Below are positions 16,301 to 17,354 of a stretch of DNA of 17,354 nt, in pieces. The first letter of the stretch is position 1, and the number at the start of each line of letters is the position of its first letter. Source of the stretch: CALAZP01 sp041164265 (GTDB taxonomy: Bacteria > Bacteroidota > Bacteroidia > Chitinophagales > Saprospiraceae); NCBI GenBank assembly GCA_041164265.1, contig JBEAPR010000060.1, forward strand, positions 1 through 17,354, given 5' to 3'. The position numbers were made by a program, and so were the translations under genes. A model generated the notes under the pieces. The model was not told the origin of the DNA. It searched no databases and saw only the letters and a program-made list of their open reading frames with translations.

Positions 16301-16977
16301 GTAAGGATAATATAAAGCGATTCCTAAAAATGAATTTAGATCGGTATCTTCAAGGAAGAGCGAATGAAACCGACAAGGAAAATCTCTTCATTAATTGTAA
16401 TAGGTCTTATCAATGGTACAATAAGGGATCATTGATTCTTTACGGCTTGAGAGATTTAATAGGTCCTGAAGCTATGGACTCGGTCTTGTATAAATTCAAT
16501 CAAGATTTTGGAATGAGACAAGAACCTCCTTTCCCAGGAAGCTCAGATTTATATAATTATTTAGCAGAAGCTACTCCCGATAGCCTAATGTATTATCTTG
16601 ACGATACTTGGAATAAAATCACACTTTATGACAATCGAACTGATGAGGCGACTGCTATCAAGGTAACTGAAGATGAATACGATGTCACTTTGAATATCCG
16701 CTCTCAAAAGCTTTATGCCGATGAATCAGGAAAAGAATCAGATGCAGAATATGAGGCGGATTATATCGATATAGGAATTTTTACTAAAGATGATACGGAT
16801 GAAAATGGACGATTTCGAGTTAATCCGCTATATATTCAAAAACATCGAATCAAACCAGGTCAAAGTAGTATTACATTAAGGGTCAAAGGAGAACCACTCC
16901 ATGCTGGTATTGATCCTTACAATAAATTGATTGATCGAATACCTAATGATAATATAGTAAAAATAACAATGAAGTAA
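13333..16977 (+). CDS. ABC-2 type permease fused to an M1-family zinc peptidase
   Basis: A 1214-residue inner-membrane protein. The first about 550 residues carry two permease halves with about six membrane helices each (for example about 20-40, 55-75, 103-125, 150-195 and 240-260; then about 319-340, 357-375, 400-425, 455-495 and 527-548), so one chain can supply the whole channel. A basic stretch (TSRWKIAKSRLSKPAPR) and a 13th helix at about 567-588 lead into the peptidase, which the positive-inside rule places in the periplasm. The zinc site is HELAHQWWGHQ (His950, Glu951, His954) with Glu974 in LLSESLAEY. A likely catalytic Tyr1029 is in WYNKGSLILYG. The family is annotated as ABC permease/M1 aminopeptidase in Bacteroidota and related phyla, but no function is established that I know of. 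The GxMEN motif of M1 aminopeptidases is not recognisable. The ABC ATPase gene ends nine bases upstream. Confidence 0.9.
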   Translation: MFKDIFLFELKYRFGRPATWIYFLVLLVISVLLFGTGNTGASENVFHNGPITITNLILQGSIIGILFASAVMGVPLYRDLEHKTGTFLFSYPITKFGYFMGRFWGSFVTMMFISTGALIGVYLGSVLGPLFGTPPEEYGPNYLINYLYPWVTLLFPNSWLAATLFFALIVFTKKIRSIYSGGIVVFSIYLIASFLSQNIENKDLVQLIDPFGINTFNLQTRYLTPYEKNNFYLPLEGNLLLNRMLWIGVGLVLFIAAYLRFNFNYFFNSPQKGNKEKQEKESNYSYKIPDFIIDFSKKYQWNSLKTLWKIEVQNIIKNNYFQSILLGGLIILIVDYWVGITLYGTPNYPTTAFMVYYKTFSYNIFVFIIIVFFTGEAIHRDRSIGYSIINDTFPVKDGVVIWSKLLSMAFICFILTTIPFFAGILVQTLKGYFNYELEIYLIDCYLISLPDYLQMVLLVFVVHMVVHNKFAGHFTAIIIWMAMYILRNFADFDFNMFFYSYKPNWTWSDMNGLGHFVKPLFWFNLYWSAWGLFLVLFFSIFYSRGTENNWTSRWKIAKSRLSKPAPRLSFLFLLIALVSGGFIFNNVVYKNNYRTSDENTIRAVAYEKQLKKYDGIPQPKYTKVNIQADFFPMERKANFLSEVELVNKTNSPIDSIHFNSTSMTDFKVILDGDTLNHRFPLEYEPNKFQIFGKKEESEWYKITALPKPMMPGDTLQFTIVSEAGYSGFPNAGFQRSIVYNGTFYAGGIPALGYNSSEEISSDRVRRKFDLPEKIEYRPPHDDSVGRSNIRFGDDSDLIQFEALVSTVPAQIVVAPGYLQQEWEKNGRRYFHYIQDTPIKNLFAFVSAKYEVLRDEVKLPDGQIVDIEIFYHKPHKYNLDRFRQSLKDGLDYFSETYGNFQFRQIRLLEFPVYGRFAQSLPNTIPNSESGGWVADFSDPNDFDHAYYLTAHELAHQWWGHQITPNATLGSNLLSESLAEYSALILTERKYGKDNIKRFLKMNLDRYLQGRANETDKENLFINCNRSYQWYNKGSLILYGLRDLIGPEAMDSVLYKFNQDFGMRQEPPFPGSSDLYNYLAEATPDSLMYYLDDTWNKITLYDNRTDEATAIKVTEDEYDVTLNIRSQKLYADESGKESDAEYEADYIDIGIFTKDDTDENGRFRVNPLYIQKHRIKPGQSSITLRVKGEPLHAGIDPYNKLIDRIPNDNIVKITMK

Positions 16978-17002
16978 AGGTTATAAGTTTTTCCACTTCA
17001 TT
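16968..17002 (+). terminator. Possible stem-loop at the end of the ABC/peptidase operon
   Basis: AATGAAGT (16968-16975), which overlaps the stop codon, is complementary to ACTTCATT (16995-17002) across a 19-base loop. No T-run follows, so it could act as a transcript-end stabiliser or be fortuitous. Confidence 0.3.
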
Positions 17003-17205
17003 CATATTAATTAATTTCTAGGGTAAAAAATGGCATTAAATTGGAGTTTAAACCGTTTGTTGTTCTTGGTGATTAAGTAAAAAAATGATTTAAAGCGGCT
17101 ATTGTTATATTGAAAAGATTATATCGTGTTTATTTAGGTACTGTTTGTATTATTTTCCGATTCAAAACCTAACTTCCTTTGGTTTACAATGACTTACGAG
17201 CTTTG

Positions 17206-17225
17206 GGGCACAAATAGGGCACAAA
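17206..17225. repeat. Tandem GGGCACAAA direct repeat, 11-base period
   Basis: GGGCACAAA occurs twice, at 17206-17214 and 17217-17225, separated by TA, so the copies lie on one face of the helix. It is downstream of the leftward promoter at 17279-17308. It could be a protein-binding site or an edge of mobile DNA; nothing in the window decides this. Confidence 0.5.
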
Positions 17226-17278
17226 GTCCCTGAAATTTGCTGTCCAAAATATCAACTCGCCTCTGTTTCAAGGCAAAA

Positions 17279-17308
17279 CAAAGATAGTATTTTGTGGTTT
17301 TTTGACAA
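17279..17308 (-). promoter_or_regulatory. Bacteroidetes-type promoter directed leftward
   Basis: On the minus strand, TTG (17308-17306), exactly 19 bases, then TATCTTTG (17286-17279) match the Bacteroidetes TTG / TAnnTTTG promoter with normal spacing. Transcription would start near 17271 and run towards the ABC operon. The only plus-strand or minus-strand frames downstream of it are very short. A small RNA, an unrecognised small gene, or a promoter left behind by rearrangement are all possible. The remaining part of 16978-17354 shows no tRNA and no gene I can support. Confidence 0.55.
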
Positions 17309-17354
17309 GTTTTGCAAGCCTACAAATTAATTAAAACCCATCAAAACAATTCGG

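Noticed and set aside
17189..17233. 14-codon plus-strand frame MTYELWGTNRAQSP and overlapping short frames near the right edge, considered as an integrase end
   Set aside because: Length and composition give no recognisable recombinase motif (no R-H-x-x-R or catalytic Tyr context).
16978..17354. tRNA gene or attachment site in the right-hand non-coding stretch
   Set aside because: No cloverleaf, no GGTTCGA-type T-loop and no CCA-adjacent acceptor stem could be found on either strand.
1..17354. CRISPR array, insertion sequence or ribosomal RNA
   Set aside because: No regularly spaced repeats, no transposase frame with terminal inverted repeats and no rRNA-like segments were seen.

Overview
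The window looks like chromosomal DNA of a Bacteroidota bacterium, probably from the Saprospirales/Cytophagales side of the phylum. The evidence is a type IX secretion (T9SS) sorting domain on the first gene plus the debris of one or two more at about 11.8-12.2 kb, Bacteroidetes-type promoter elements (TAnnTTTG), low GC content, a TPR/LuxR-type regulator, and protein families common in that phylum (DUF1080 lipoprotein, ABC permease/M1 peptidase fusion, ArsC-type phosphatase paired with ArsM). The exact genus cannot be read from this sequence.

Layout. 1-852: 3' end of a secreted multidomain surface protein (dockerin-like segment, cohesin-like domain, T9SS tail), closed by a strong hairpin terminator. 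1172-3001: a membrane-anchored TPR protein with a cytoplasmic LuxR-type DNA-binding domain. 3002-3297: a regulatory stretch rich in inverted repeats, leading into a two-gene unit of a ModA-like molybdate-binding lipoprotein and a DUF1835 protein (ATGA overlap). 5022-5390: a DUF2200 protein, convergent with and overlapping an arsenic pair on the minus strand (arsM, then a thioredoxin-type arsenate reductase). 6929-9409: a P2-type cation ATPase, divergent from arsM across only 72 bp. 9393-10807, minus strand: a DUF1080 lipoprotein and an exported small cupin, forming an operon. 11002-11589, minus strand: an AlkB-like dioxygenase. 11767-12212: frameshifted T9SS-tail remnants. 12436-16977: an ABC ATPase followed by a 1214-residue protein that fuses a duplicated ABC-2 permease to an M1-family zinc peptidase. 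16978-17354: no confident gene, but a near-perfect Bacteroidetes promoter pointing left and a helically phased direct repeat.

Functional reading. The arsenic pair would reduce arsenate to arsenite and methylate it. No efflux pump or ArsR is visible, so any further ars genes would lie elsewhere. The ModA homologue has no ModB or ModC beside it. The exporter/peptidase pair at the right is the most unusual machine: a 13th membrane segment appears to place the peptidase on the periplasmic side, and the usual M1 GxMEN exopeptidase motif is not recognisable. The rest looks like ordinary single-function chromosomal genes. Transcription units are packed tightly, with two convergent pairs overlapping at their 3' ends.
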